DNA from: Dechloromonas sp.
Lineage (GTDB): Bacteria > Pseudomonadota > Gammaproteobacteria > Burkholderiales > Rhodocyclaceae
DNA length: 33,381 nt
Assembly (NCBI GenBank): GCA_008933675.1
Contig: WBUO01000021.1
Coordinates: 1-33,381, forward strand
Direction of reading: 5' to 3'
The translations under genes were made by a program, and so were the position numbers. This document shows positions 25,353-33,381 of the stretch, piece after piece (within the stretch, counting starts at the first letter, position 1; each line of letters starts with the position of its first letter). A model generated the notes under the pieces. It worked only from the letters and a program-made list of their open reading frames with translations. It was not told where the DNA came from and ran no database searches.

Positions 25353-27023
25353 ATGACAGAGACACTGACCGGCGCGCAGCTCACCGTGCGCCTGCTCGAA
25401 CGCCAGGGCATCACCACCGTCGCCGGCATCCCCGGCGGCGCCATCCTGCCGATCTACGACGCACTCGGCCAATCGACCGCCATCCACCACGTGCTGGCCC
25501 GCCACGAACAGGGCGCCGGCTTCATGGCCCAGGGCATGGCCCGCGCCACCGGCAAGCCGGCGGTCTGCCTGGCCTCCTCCGGACCCGGCGCAACCAACCT
25601 GCTGACGGCCATCGCCGATGCCAAGCTCGACTCGATCCCGCTGGTCGCCATCACCGGCCAGGTGCCGCAGGCGATGATCGGCACCGACGCCTTCCAGGAG
25701 GTGGACACCTACGGCCTGTCGATCCCGATCACCAAGCACAACTTCCTGGTCTCCTCAGCCGAGGAACTGCTCGACGTGATTCCGGCCGCCTTCCGTATCG
25801 CCGCTTCCGGCCGTCCCGGCCCGGTGCTGGTGGACATACCCAAGGATGTCCAGACGCAGGCCATCGAAATCGCCGAGTGGCCGGATCCCGGTTGCGCGCT
25901 GCCGGTCGCACCGGCCAACGCCGCCGCGATCACCGAAGCGGCGGCGATGATCAATGGCGCCGCCCGTCCCCTGCTTTATCTCGGCGGCGGCGTCGTCCAC
26001 TCCGGGGCTGCCGCCGCTGCCGTCGCGCTGGCCGAGAAAGCCGGCCTGCCGACAGTGATGACACTGATGGCGCTCGGCGCGATGCCGGTCGATCATCCGC
26101 TGTCGCTGGGCATGCTCGGCATGCACGGCGCCCGGGCGACCAATCTGGCGCTCGACGAATGCGACCTGCTGATCGCCGTCGGCGCCCGCTTCGACGACCG
26201 CGCCACCGGCAAGGTGGCGCAGTTCTGCCGGCACGCCAAAATCATCCACATCGACATCGACCACGCCGAGCTGGACAAGATCAAGACCGCGCACATCGGC
26301 ATCACCGCCGACGTCGGCGAGGCGCTCGGCCAGTTGCTGCCGCAGGTCGCGGCCAGCCCGCGCACGGCCTGGCGCGAGCGCATCGGCGAATTGCAGCGAC
26401 AGTTTCCGGTCGTCGTCGATGGCGGCGACGACCCGCTGTCGCATTTCGGCCTGATCCGCACCGTCGCCGCCTGCCTCGACGACGATGCGATCATCGCCAC
26501 CGACGTCGGCCAGCATCAGATGTGGGTCGCCCAGTACTACCCCTTGCGCCGCGCCCGCCAGTGGCTGACCTCCGGTGGCCTGGGCACGATGGGTTTCGGC
26601 GTGCCGGCAGCGATCGGTGCGGCCCTGGCCGAACCCGGCCGCACCGTGGTCTGCTTTACCGGCGACGGCTCGATCCTGATGAACATCCAGGAACTGGTCA
26701 CCGCCGCCGAGGAGAACGCCAACGTCAAGATCGTGCTGATGAACAACGCCGCGCTCGGCCTGGTCCATCAGCAGCAGACGCTGTTCTACGGCGAGCGGCT
26801 GTTCGCCTCGCAGTTCAAGGCGATGCCTGATTTCGTCGCGGTCGCCCGCGGTTTCGGCATCCAGGCGGTCGATCTCGACCGCGCCACCAACCCCTGTGCC
26901 GCCCTGCTCGACGCCATCGCCCGCCCCGGCCCGTGCCTGATCCACGTCAGCATCGACGCCGGGCAGAAGGTCTACCCGATGGTGCCGCCGGGTGCCGCCA
27001 ACCACGAAATGATTGGACACTGA
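25353..27023 (+). CDS. ilvB: Acetolactate synthase large (catalytic) subunit
   Basis: Acetohydroxyacid synthase condenses pyruvate with pyruvate or 2-ketobutyrate, the first common step of valine, leucine and isoleucine synthesis, using thiamine diphosphate and FAD. The 556-residue protein has the N-terminal TPP domain ([14 protein letters not shown]; catalytic Glu in [15 protein letters not shown]), the central FAD domain, and the C-terminal TPP/Mg motif [18 protein letters not shown] 25353 has an AAGGAG ribosome site. The leader-attenuator upstream and a small subunit of about 100 residues downstream match the E. coli ilvBN isozyme type. Regulation by attenuation through valine/leucine tRNA charging is strongly implied. 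Confidence 0.96.
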   Translation: MTETLTGAQLTVRLLERQGITTVAGIPGGAILPIYDALGQSTAIHHVLARHEQGAGFMAQGMARATGKPAVCLASSGPGATNLLTAIADAKLDSIPLVAITGQVPQAMIGTDAFQEVDTYGLSIPITKHNFLVSSAEELLDVIPAAFRIAASGRPGPVLVDIPKDVQTQAIEIAEWPDPGCALPVAPANAAAITEAAAMINGAARPLLYLGGGVVHSGAAAAAVALAEKAGLPTVMTLMALGAMPVDHPLSLGMLGMHGARATNLALDECDLLIAVGARFDDRATGKVAQFCRHAKIIHIDIDHAELDKIKTAHIGITADVGEALGQLLPQVAASPRTAWRERIGELQRQFPVVVDGGDDPLSHFGLIRTVAACLDDDAIIATDVGQHQMWVAQYYPLRRARQWLTSGGLGTMGFGVPAAIGAALAEPGRTVVCFTGDGSILMNIQELVTAAEENANVKIVLMNNAALGLVHQQQTLFYGERLFASQFKAMPDFVAVARGFGIQAVDLDRATNPCAALLDAIARPGPCLIHVSIDAGQKVYPMVPPGAANHEMIGH

Positions 27024-27024
27024 C

Positions 27025-27336
27025 ATGAACGCCAGCAATCGCCACGAACAACAAGCCCTTTCCCGGGCCATCCTCGAAATCGACGTCAACAACCATCCCG
27101 GCGTGATGTCACACGTCGTCGGCCTGTTTTCCCGCCGCGCCTGCAACGTCGAGGGCATCCTTTGCCTGCCGGTCGGCGACGGCCGGCAAAGCCGCATCTG
27201 GCTGCTGGTCAACGACGACCTGCGCCTGCCGCAGATGATCCGTCAGGTCGAGAAACTGGAAGACGTCACCGCCGTTCGCCGGCATCCGCCGGAACATGCG
27301 GTATTCGGCAATCTGGAAGCCTTCTTCCGCGCCTGA
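27025..27336 (+). CDS. ilvN: Acetolactate synthase small (regulatory) subunit
   Basis: The 103-residue subunit is close in length to E. coli IlvN and carries one ACT domain (about 17-85). Its core [30 protein letters not shown] is the site where valine feedback inhibition is sensed in this family. It activates the catalytic subunit and confers end-product control. ATG 27025 is one base after the ilvB stop, so expression is coupled. It lacks the longer C-terminal domain of IlvH-type subunits. Confidence 0.93.
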   Translation: MNASNRHEQQALSRAILEIDVNNHPGVMSHVVGLFSRRACNVEGILCLPVGDGRQSRIWLLVNDDLRLPQMIRQVEKLEDVTAVRRHPPEHAVFGNLEAFFRA

Positions 27337-27348
27337 TGATGCAAACGG

Positions 27349-27744
27349 TCAGGATGGCTGCCGGTTTTCGGCGGCCGTCCTGGCGCGGCACTGGACCTCG
27401 AAGGCGCGGATGATCGCCAACTGCTCGTCGCTGATCGACTCGAAACGCAGGCCGACCAGATGCTGCTGGCCGACACGGCGGATACGCATGACGCTGACGT
27501 AGGCCTCGACCGGCTCGGACAAGTCCGGCGACTCGATGGTGCACACGCCAACCTCACCACCCGGTTTGGCACCCAGTACGGCGACGTCGAGCAGAATGCC
27601 GACGCCAGTGACCGAGAGATCGGCCGAGGGAAATTCAAAACGATTCCCCCCCAGATCAAGACAGACCTTGCCGCGCAGGTTGAAGCGGCTGGAACGGCGG
27701 CGTTCTCTCACAATAGTGTCTCTCGGGCTTGAGCGGAACGTCAT
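27349..27744 (-). CDS. PilZ domain protein
   Basis: PilZ domains bind cyclic di-GMP. The 131-residue protein has the first motif RERRRSSRFNL (two adjacent Arg plus Arg three further) and the second motif DLSVTGVGI matching (D/N)xSxxG, so binding residues look intact. The rest is the expected beta barrel and a C-terminal helix. ATG 27744 is preferred; upstream in-frame codons lack family resemblance. It is convergent with ilvN (12 bases apart) and divergent from menB. The target is unknown. Confidence 0.88.
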   Translation of the reverse strand: MTFRSSPRDTIVRERRRSSRFNLRGKVCLDLGGNRFEFPSADLSVTGVGILLDVAVLGAKPGGEVGVCTIESPDLSEPVEAYVSVMRIRRVGQQHLVGLRFESISDEQLAIIRAFEVQCRARTAAENRQPS

Positions 27745-27855
27745 TCTCACATGCCATGCCACTCCCGGCAAAACGCCTTGCCGGCCACGACACACCTCAA
27801 ATCACCGGGCTCGGCCAACAGCTATACTTGGCCTCCCGCCAACAAACCGTAATCC

Positions 27856-28683
27856 ATGACCATGACCACGCCGGCCTGGCAGAAGCAGCACGACTATTCC
27901 GACATTCTCTACGACACCGCCGAGGGCATCGCCCGCATCACCATCAACCGGCCGGCCCGGCGCAACGCCTTCCGTCCCGAAACAGTCAGCCAGCTGATCG
28001 ACGCCTTCCACCGTGCCCACCACGACAACGGAGTCGGCGTCATCATCCTCACCGGCGCCGGCGGCGAAGCCTTCTGCTCCGGCGGCGACCAGACGGTGCG
28101 CGGCGCCGAGGGTTACATCGACGAAGGCGGCACCCCGCACCTGAACGTTCTCGACCTGCAGATGCAGATCCGCCGTCTGCCCAAGCCGGTGGTCGCCATG
28201 GTCGCCGGCTATGCCATCGGCGGCGGTCATGTGCTGCATCTGGTGTGCGACCTGTCGATCGCGGCCGACAACGCACGCTTCGGCCAGACCGGCCCGCGCG
28301 TCGGCAGCTTCGACGCCGGCCTCGGCGCCGGACTGCTGGCACGCACCATCGGCCTGAAGCGGGCCAAGGAAATCTGGCTGCTCTGTCGCCAGTACGACGC
28401 CGCCACCGCGCTCGACTGGGGCCTGGTCAATGCCGTCGTGCCGCTCGACCAACTGGAGACGGAAACCGTCGCCTGGTGCCGCGAGATGCTGCAACTGTCG
28501 CCGATGGCGCTGCGCATGATCAAGGCCGGCTTCAACGCCGACACCGACGGTCTGGCCGGCATCCAGGAACTGGCCGGCAACGCCACCGGCCTGTTCTACA
28601 TGTCGGCGGAGGGCCAGGAAGGCCGCAATGCCTGGCTGGAAAAGCGCCCGCCCGATTTTGCCAGCTTCCGCAAACGACCGTGA
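27856..28683 (+). CDS. menB: 1,4-dihydroxy-2-naphthoyl-CoA synthase
   Basis: MenB is a crotonase-fold enzyme that cyclises o-succinylbenzoyl-CoA in menaquinone synthesis. The 275-residue protein has the MenB-specific features: [11 protein letters not shown] in the first oxyanion region, [19 protein letters not shown], and the [16 protein letters not shown] segment with the Asp expected in MenB. The C-terminal [17 protein letters not shown] is also diagnostic. Start ATG 27856; ATG 27862 is also possible. The menC start overlaps its stop. No other men gene lies in the window. The 111-base gap upstream contains TATACT at 27823-27828 but no matching -35. Confidence 0.93.
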   Translation: MTMTTPAWQKQHDYSDILYDTAEGIARITINRPARRNAFRPETVSQLIDAFHRAHHDNGVGVIILTGAGGEAFCSGGDQTVRGAEGYIDEGGTPHLNVLDLQMQIRRLPKPVVAMVAGYAIGGGHVLHLVCDLSIAADNARFGQTGPRVGSFDAGLGAGLLARTIGLKRAKEIWLLCRQYDAATALDWGLVNAVVPLDQLETETVAWCREMLQLSPMALRMIKAGFNADTDGLAGIQELAGNATGLFYMSAEGQEGRNAWLEKRPPDFASFRKRP

Positions 28684-29651
28684 GCGAAGCCGACTGGCTG
28701 CCCTACGCCCTGCCATTGCAGCAGCCGTGGCAGACCAGTCGCGGCACGACGACACTACGCCGCGGTCGCTTGCTGCGCCTGCGCAGTACCGACGGACGGA
28801 CCGGCTGGGGCGACTGCGCGCCACTACCGGAATTCGGCGTCGACGAGAAGCTGGCCATCGCCTTCGCCGAGGAATGCGCCCAGCTCGACCTCGCCGCCCA
28901 GCGTGCCAGCCTGCCCCTCGATGCCTGGCTGGGCGGTAATCCGCCGCGCACCGACATTGCCGTCAATGCCCACCTAGGCAGCCTTCTGGCAGTCAGCCCG
29001 GAGACACTGCTGGCATGTTGTGCCGCCGGTTTCACGGTGATCAAGCTGAAGGTCGGCATCGGTACGCCGGTTACCGAGATGGAGCGCCTGCAGGAGCTCG
29101 CCGAAGCCCTGCCCGCCGGTTGTCGCTTGCGCCTCGATGCGAATGCAGCATGGTCCCCGGCACAGGCCACCACCTTCCTCGCGGCCTGCCGCGACCTGCC
29201 GGTCGAAGCCTGCGAGGAACCGTTGTGCGAACCGGATCTGCGGGTACTGGCTCAATTGCAGGATGCCGTGCCCTTTGCCATCGCCATCGACGAATCGCTG
29301 GCCCGGCTTGGCAAGGCGCTACTGCACCATCCTCCGGTCCACCGCCTGATCATCAAACCGGCCCGTCAGGGCGGTCTGCTGGCCAGCATGGAGCTCGCCC
29401 TGCGTGCGCGGGCCGCCGGTCTGCAAACGATCGTCAGTAGCGCCCTGGAAAGCAGTTGCGGCCTGCTCGCCTGCGCTCACCTGGCGGCGGCAGTCGCCCC
29501 CGGGGCGGTACACGGGCTGGCGACCGGCGCATGGTTCTCGTGCGATACGGGAGAGGCTGCGCCGATTGAACGGGGACGCCTGGCGCTGCCGGGGACGGAG
29601 GGTATCGGCTTCCGCTGGGCCGGCGCTGCCGCTCCGGCCTTCGCTCCCTGA
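28680..29651 (+). CDS. menC: o-Succinylbenzoate synthase
   Basis: MenC is an enolase-superfamily enzyme that dehydrates SHCHC to o-succinylbenzoate. The 323-residue protein has the N-terminal capping domain ([33 protein letters not shown]), the KLK of VIKLKVG (catalytic lysine pair), LDANAAW, EEPL and IDES metal ligands, and IIKPARQGG. The start is the GTG at 28680, overlapping the menB TGA as GTGA; the frame is open far upstream but only as the shadow of menB. In the pathway MenC acts before MenE and MenB. A small inverted repeat (29642-29657) spans the stop. Confidence 0.9.
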   Translation: MSEADWLPYALPLQQPWQTSRGTTTLRRGRLLRLRSTDGRTGWGDCAPLPEFGVDEKLAIAFAEECAQLDLAAQRASLPLDAWLGGNPPRTDIAVNAHLGSLLAVSPETLLACCAAGFTVIKLKVGIGTPVTEMERLQELAEALPAGCRLRLDANAAWSPAQATTFLAACRDLPVEACEEPLCEPDLRVLAQLQDAVPFAIAIDESLARLGKALLHHPPVHRLIIKPARQGGLLASMELALRARAAGLQTIVSSALESSCGLLACAHLAAAVAPGAVHGLATGAWFSCDTGEAAPIERGRLALPGTEGIGFRWAGAAAPAFAP

Positions 29652-29672
29652 GGAGCGGAAAAGGCTACAGGC

Positions 29673-30227
29673 TTACTTGCCGGACTTGTCGTCCTGCTCG
29701 GCGTGATAACCGGTGAACATGTTTCGCGTCTGGCTTTGCAGCTGATCCTGCATCGACTGGAACATCTTCTTCGACTGATCCATGTAGGCCGTCATCATGC
29801 TCTGCATGGCGGGCTGCTGGAAGTTCAGGAACTGCGTCCAGAAATCGGCCTGCAGATGACTGTGATCACCGGCTCCGTAGACCGAGCGCGACTGGTCCTG
29901 CAGCTTTGTCTGGAAATCGACGAAGGTCTTCATGTTGTTTTCCAGGTACTTGCCGAGCATGCCCTGCATGGCGCTGCCGTAGAAACGGATGAAGCCGGAA
30001 AGCAGTTCGCAGGAGAACAGCGGCACGCCGCCGGACTCTTCCTCGAGAATGATCTGCAGCAGGATGCTGCGCGTCAGGTCTTCATCCGTCTTGGCGTCGA
30101 GCACCTTGAAGACTTCAAACTTGAGGACCAGATCCTTGACGTCGCTCAACGTGATGTAGGCGCTCGTCTTGGTATCGTAAAGACGACGGTTGGGGTATTT
30201 CTTGATCAGACGTACCGTTTCCGACAT
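29673..30227 (-). CDS. phaR: Polyhydroxyalkanoate synthesis regulator PhaR
   Basis: PhaR binds DNA and PHA granules and represses phasin genes until polymer accumulates. The 184-residue protein begins RLIKKYPNRRLYDTKTSAYITLSDV, the conserved PHB/PHA accumulation regulator DNA-binding domain. The accumulation domain (LLQIILEEESGG, MQGMLGKYLENN) follows, then a Met/Gln-rich amphipathic tail. ATG 30227 with GAGGAT upstream is the usual start. No pha synthesis gene is in the window. On the minus strand TATAAT with CTGCACTGCAC next to it occurs at about 30254-30272, close to the CTGC-N3-GCAG site described for Paracoccus PhaR, so self-control is possible. Confidence 0.92.
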   Translation of the reverse strand: MSETVRLIKKYPNRRLYDTKTSAYITLSDVKDLVLKFEVFKVLDAKTDEDLTRSILLQIILEEESGGVPLFSCELLSGFIRFYGSAMQGMLGKYLENNMKTFVDFQTKLQDQSRSVYGAGDHSHLQADFWTQFLNFQQPAMQSMMTAYMDQSKKMFQSMQDQLQSQTRNMFTGYHAEQDDKSGK

Positions 30228-30465
30228 GCTGCGATCCTCAATACAGGTTTGTGTGCAGTGCAGCATTATAGCGTAGAAAGAGGAGGGCCGGCCTCTCCCT
30301 TTTCTGGTGCGGCGCAAAATGCCGCAAAGCATCCAGACCGGACGGAGAAATCATACTGACTGCCGTGCCACCCGCAAACCCGCCAGGATTTTCGTTGTCG
30401 GCGTTGGCGTTCCCCGGCGACCACAGCAAGGCCAGGCCGGCAGATCGCCCGGCGGGAGCTGCACG

Positions 30466-30951
30466 ATGCGCCTGCTAGCTTGCACCGGCCTGGCCGCAGC
30501 CGCCCTGGCTGGCGGCATCGCCTGGTATCTGGCACCACTGACGCCGAACGTCCTGCAGCTTCAGTTTGCCGTCACGCCGCGCGCCTTTGGCGACATCATC
30601 CATTACTGGTCGGCAGAACAACTGCAACGCTTCCGCGCCCATCTTCCGGCGGACTGCCTGCTGCTGCTGTGCTACGGCCTGTTCGGCCATCTGCTGGCGA
30701 CGCGCAGCAGCCTGTTCGCCGCCAGTCGGGGCTTCTTGCGCCATTGGGCGCGCTGGGCCCTACCCCTTGCCGCGCTCTGCGACGCCGCCGAAAATGCCCT
30801 CCACTGGTGGCTGACCGAAGTGCCGCGCTTCGCAACCGTGTGGCCCTATTTCTGCGCCACGGCATGCGCTTCGGCAAAATGGCTGCTGCTGCTCGCTTAC
30901 GGCATTACGGTCGCCATCGTCGCGATCAATCACCATTGGCCCGACGATTGA
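30466..30951 (+). CDS. Membrane protein of unknown function
   Basis: The 161-residue product has about four hydrophobic segments (about 4-24, 62-80, 95-110 and 130-152). It is rich in Trp, Leu and Ala and has no catalytic motif that I recognise. ATG 30466 has GCGGGAG upstream; the in-frame extension to 30307 is not membrane-like and looks spurious. The beta-lactamase gene starts 33 bases after its stop, so they may share a transcript. The 238-base stretch before it (30228-30465) holds the phaR promoter and nothing else I can name. Confidence 0.7.
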   Translation: MRLLACTGLAAAALAGGIAWYLAPLTPNVLQLQFAVTPRAFGDIIHYWSAEQLQRFRAHLPADCLLLLCYGLFGHLLATRSSLFAASRGFLRHWARWALPLAALCDAAENALHWWLTEVPRFATVWPYFCATACASAKWLLLLAYGITVAIVAINHHWPDD

Positions 30952-30984
30952 TCGCCGGCAGACCTGCGCCCCGAACGTTTCCTC

Positions 30985-31767
30985 ATGACACGACTGCTTG
31001 CCTGCCTCACCCTCCTGTTCTGCGCCCTCTTCGCCCGTGCCGAAGACGCCGCCATTGGCGAAGTGTTCACTGCCACCGGGGCCAGGGGAACGCTGGTGAT
31101 CGAGGCGCTCGGTAGCCGGCAGCGCTTTGTGCACGATCAACGGCGTGCCCGGCAGGCCTATGCCGCTGCCTCGACCTTCAAGGTACTGCATAGCCTGATC
31201 GCCCTCGAGGAACAGGCCATCGGCGACGAGCACGAAGTCATCGCCTGGGATGGCAAGCAGCATGAGATCGCCGACTGGAACCAGGACCAGACGCTGGCCA
31301 GCGCATTCCGGGTCAGCTGTGTCTGGTGTTATCAGGAACTGGCCCGGCGCATCGGCGCCAGCCGCTATCCGCAACACATCCGTGCGGCCGGCTTCGGGCA
31401 ACTGAGTGACGGCTTCGCAGCAAGGACATTCTGGCTCGATGGCGCACTGACCATCAGTGCCGAACAGCAGATTGTCTTCCTGCGCCGGCTGGTGGAGCGA
31501 CGGCTACCCTATCGGGCAAGCAGTTTCGCCATCCTGCGGACGATCATGCTCGCCGAAAGCGGCCCCACCCACCGCCTGTATGCCAAGACAGGCTGGGCAA
31601 CGCGCAGTACGCCCGGTATCGGCTGGTATGTCGGTTATCTGGAAAATGCCGGCGAAACCTGGCTGTTCGCCCTCAATCTGGACATCCAAGATGCGGCCGA
31701 ACTCCCTTTGCGCCGGCAGATCATGCTGGCTGCCTTGCGGGCAAAAGGCATCCTGCCCACACCGTGA
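30985..31767 (+). CDS. Class D (OXA-type) beta-lactamase
   Basis: Class D enzymes are periplasmic serine hydrolases of penicillin-type antibiotics. The 260-residue protein has a signal peptide (about 1-19, cleavage after ARA), the active-site tetrad S63-T-F-K66 in AASTFKVLHS, S111-C-V113 (SxV motif) in SCVWCYQ, and K201-T-G in YAKTGW. FWLDGALTISAEQQIVFL matches the OXA helix pattern. The third motif, usually YGN, reads FGQ (137-139). FGN variants exist, but Gln at the last position is unusual to my knowledge. It appears chromosomal: base composition matches its neighbours and there is no mobile element or integron nearby. Actual resistance cannot be predicted from sequence. Confidence 0.92.
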   Translation: MTRLLACLTLLFCALFARAEDAAIGEVFTATGARGTLVIEALGSRQRFVHDQRRARQAYAAASTFKVLHSLIALEEQAIGDEHEVIAWDGKQHEIADWNQDQTLASAFRVSCVWCYQELARRIGASRYPQHIRAAGFGQLSDGFAARTFWLDGALTISAEQQIVFLRRLVERRLPYRASSFAILRTIMLAESGPTHRLYAKTGWATRSTPGIGWYVGYLENAGETWLFALNLDIQDAAELPLRRQIMLAALRAKGILPTP

Positions 31768-31892
31768 GGCGTCGGCATTCCGCCCTTTGCCGCCGCACTC
31801 GCGCCCGCCATCGCCAGCCATCGCCCGCCACCGCTTTCGGGCCGCACTACCCGTCGGTCGCCGGCAATGGCGAACGGCCAGCCGCAGAACGC

Positions 31893-33381
31893 TCAGCGAT
31901 AGCCGTCACCGACCAGCGTGAACGGCGCCCAGAAGGCCGGATGGGCATATAGTCCGCGCTCGCTCCGCATGACTTCGCGCATCGCCTGACGCAGCGCCTC
32001 GGCCCGCATCAGGCCGGCCGCCTCGGCCTGACGGCGGAAGATGGCGGTGGTCAGCAGACGGGCGGATACCGTATCGACCGCCCAGTTCGAAACCAGCAGG
32101 CTACGCGCTCCGGCGAAGAAGAAGCCGCGCCCCAGTCCGGACAGCGCTTCATTCTGCAGACCATCGGCCGAACCGGTATTGCAGGCCGACAGCACAACCC
32201 AGTCGGCATCCAGACGCAGGCCGAGGACCTCGTCGAGGGTCAGCAAACCGTCGTTCGCCGTATCGCCGCTGAGCGCGGGATTGGCCAGGGCCAGCGCCGG
32301 CTGGTCGAGGCCGCTGATTTCACCGGGGACAAGACCGTGCGTGGCGAATGCGACGATGCGATAGCTGGCCAGCGGTGCCTGTTTGGCATTGGCCTCGCTG
32401 GCGCGGATGCCGAGATAAAGATTGCCCTCGGCCGCCCCCAGGGTCCGGGCAATCTCCTGGAGTTCGAGCTGGGTGTCGGGCAGCGGTGCCAGCCGGCTGA
32501 ACGGATCGGCGGCCGTGGCAGGCCCGGAAGCACCGCTGTCGTCCGGCAACATGACCAGACGCAGGCTGCGCACAGCCCCCGGCGTGACGGCCCGCTCGCC
32601 GAACAGGGGATCGCCGAAACCGACGAAGCGTTCGCTGGCAGCCGAGGAACTGCCATGCCGGCGCAGCGACAGGAAACTGCTGGCCGACGGCTGCTGCGCC
32701 AGGGCGACCCGGCCGATCAACCAGTCCGCATTCTCCAGGCCGGCACGGGGTGGCAGCGCCGCCGTCAGCAGGACGGCAAAGGGCAGCTGCCCGAGGGCAG
32801 CGTGGGGAATCACGTTGACCACGGCCGCCTGCCGCCAGATCGCTTCGTCCGGTGCCAGCAGGCTACGGTAAAGCGCATGGGCGACAGCCGTATCGAATTT
32901 GCCGGGACGCCCTTCGCCGAGATCGAGTCCGGCGCGCAGGCGGGCGACGTCGACGGCGACCCGGCTGCGCGCCAGTGGCAGCACGCGGAAGGCCATCCGG
33001 TCGGCATTCAGCGTCCACACATAACCTTGCTCGCGGGCAAGATAGATGACAACGGCCGCTTCGTCGGCACGCAGCATCGCCTGCAACTCGCCGGGGCGCG
33101 GCGGCTGCGGATCGATCAGACCGAGATAGTCCGGATAACGCGTCGCCAGCTCGCCACGCAGGCGCTGTTGTGCGGCGGCCAGGCCGGCAATGTCGCGCTG
33201 CAGGTCGCGGATGATCTGACCGGGCTCGCCGCCGGCCGACGCGAGACGGGCCAGGAGGCGGGTCAGGGCGGCGCGGCGCTGACCCGCATCCTGCTCCTGG
33301 CGGGCCAGACTGGCCAGGGCCGGATCGGGCAGGCTGGCCCGTGCCGAACTGGCCAGCACCGCCTGCTGCACTGCCGAACCG
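31893..33381 (-). CDS. CHAT domain (caspase-like) protein, 5' truncated by window
   Basis: CHAT domains are caspase-fold proteins, often with TPR repeats in front, and several act as proteases in signalling or immune systems. The visible 496 codons are open to the window edge, so the N-terminus is missing. A helical coiled region (about 1-90) leads into the CHAT domain (about 100-490). The predicted dyad is His345 in AFATHGLVPGE and Cys397 in VVLSACNTGSADG (counted from the GTG at 33371, which is probably internal). The C-terminal AHPAFWAPFTLVGDGYR is typical of the family. Partner and substrate lie outside the window or are unknown. The 125-base gap before the beta-lactamase gene (convergent) shows no clear terminator. 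Confidence 0.88.
   Translation of the reverse strand, partial: GSAVQQAVLASSARASLPDPALASLARQEQDAGQRRAALTRLLARLASAGGEPGQIIRDLQRDIAGLAAAQQRLRGELATRYPDYLGLIDPQPPRPGELQAMLRADEAAVVIYLAREQGYVWTLNADRMAFRVLPLARSRVAVDVARLRAGLDLGEGRPGKFDTAVAHALYRSLLAPDEAIWRQAAVVNVIPHAALGQLPFAVLLTAALPPRAGLENADWLIGRVALAQQPSASSFLSLRRHGSSSAASERFVGFGDPLFGERAVTPGAVRSLRLVMLPDDSGASGPATAADPFSRLAPLPDTQLELQEIARTLGAAEGNLYLGIRASEANAKQAPLASYRIVAFATHGLVPGEISGLDQPALALANPALSGDTANDGLLTLDEVLGLRLDADWVVLSACNTGSADGLQNEALSGLGRGFFFAGARSLLVSNWAVDTVSARLLTTAIFRRQAEAAGLMRAEALRQAMREVMRSERGLYAHPAFWAPFTLVGDGYR

Noticed and set aside
25307-26830. 507-codon frame inside ilvB
   Set aside because: Arg/Pro/Gly-rich translation without motifs, in the wrong frame of a clear acetolactate synthase gene.
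27729-28679. Upstream in-frame extension of menC
   Set aside because: The frame is open only because it is the second frame of menB; the translation is Arg/Pro-rich and unlike MenC. GTG 28680 overlapping the menB stop is the better start.
31768-31892. Gap between beta-lactamase and CHAT genes examined for a terminator or small gene
   Set aside because: GC-rich with repeated CGCCCGCC-like words but no stable hairpin with a T-tract and no ORF with a ribosome site.

Overview
The window is about 33 kb of GC-rich, gene-dense chromosome. It looks like a betaproteobacterium, most plausibly of the Rhodocyclales. The reasons are the clpX-lon-hupB-tRNA-Val block, the PhaR-type PHA regulator, TrmJ divergent from SuhB, class I fumarase beside YqhA, and a large acetate locus of the CrbS/CbrA kind. 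The order assignment is an inference from gene content; no rRNA gene is present to confirm it. I see no insertion sequence, prophage, CRISPR array or integrase.

Layout. (1) 1-4082: proteostasis and nucleoid block: the 3' part of clpX, lon behind a near-consensus heat-shock (sigma32) promoter, hupB behind a strong sigma70 promoter, then tRNA-Val(UAC) with its terminator. (2) 4096-7011: an HDOD signalling protein, convergent trmJ, divergent suhB, and a small unknown gene. A perfect 22-bp hairpin then acts in both directions between that gene and tRNA-Ser(GGA) on the minus strand. (3) 7202-21304, all minus strand: acetyl-CoA synthetase (acs), then an apparent 12-kb operon. In order it holds a 35-codon leader ORF with an internal terminator-like hairpin, a CbrX-like small membrane protein, an SLC5-fused histidine kinase, a stand-alone receiver, a degenerate kinase fused to an intact DEDDh exonuclease, two paralogous DUF294 nucleotidyltransferase proteins, a catalytically dead DnaQ-fold protein, and a large sodium/solute symporter with two small membrane partners. 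(4) 21561-24930: yqhA and class I fumarase, then a convergent REC-GGDEF-like protein with eroded motifs. (5) 25145-27336: a valine-rich leader peptide and attenuator followed by ilvB and ilvN, the same design as E. coli ivbL-ilvBN. (6) 27349-33381: a PilZ protein, menB-menC, phaR, a small membrane protein, a class D beta-lactamase, and a CHAT-domain protease-like protein that runs off the window edge.

How the genes fit together. The acs region reads as an acetate uptake, sensing and activation unit. The symporter imports a monocarboxylate, Acs activates acetate, and the SLC5-kinase is a transporter-like sensor that probably signals to the receiver. Four downstream proteins combine cNMP/CBS sensing, putative nucleotide transfer and (pseudo)exonuclease folds. 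These families do recur near acetate symporters, but their biochemistry is not established as far as I know. I consider this module the best candidate for an undescribed system: possibly a reversible nucleotidylylation circuit controlling carbon uptake. The leader ORF with hairpin, the in-frame duplication of the acs tail and the string of hairpins between acs and the operon suggest further RNA-level control.
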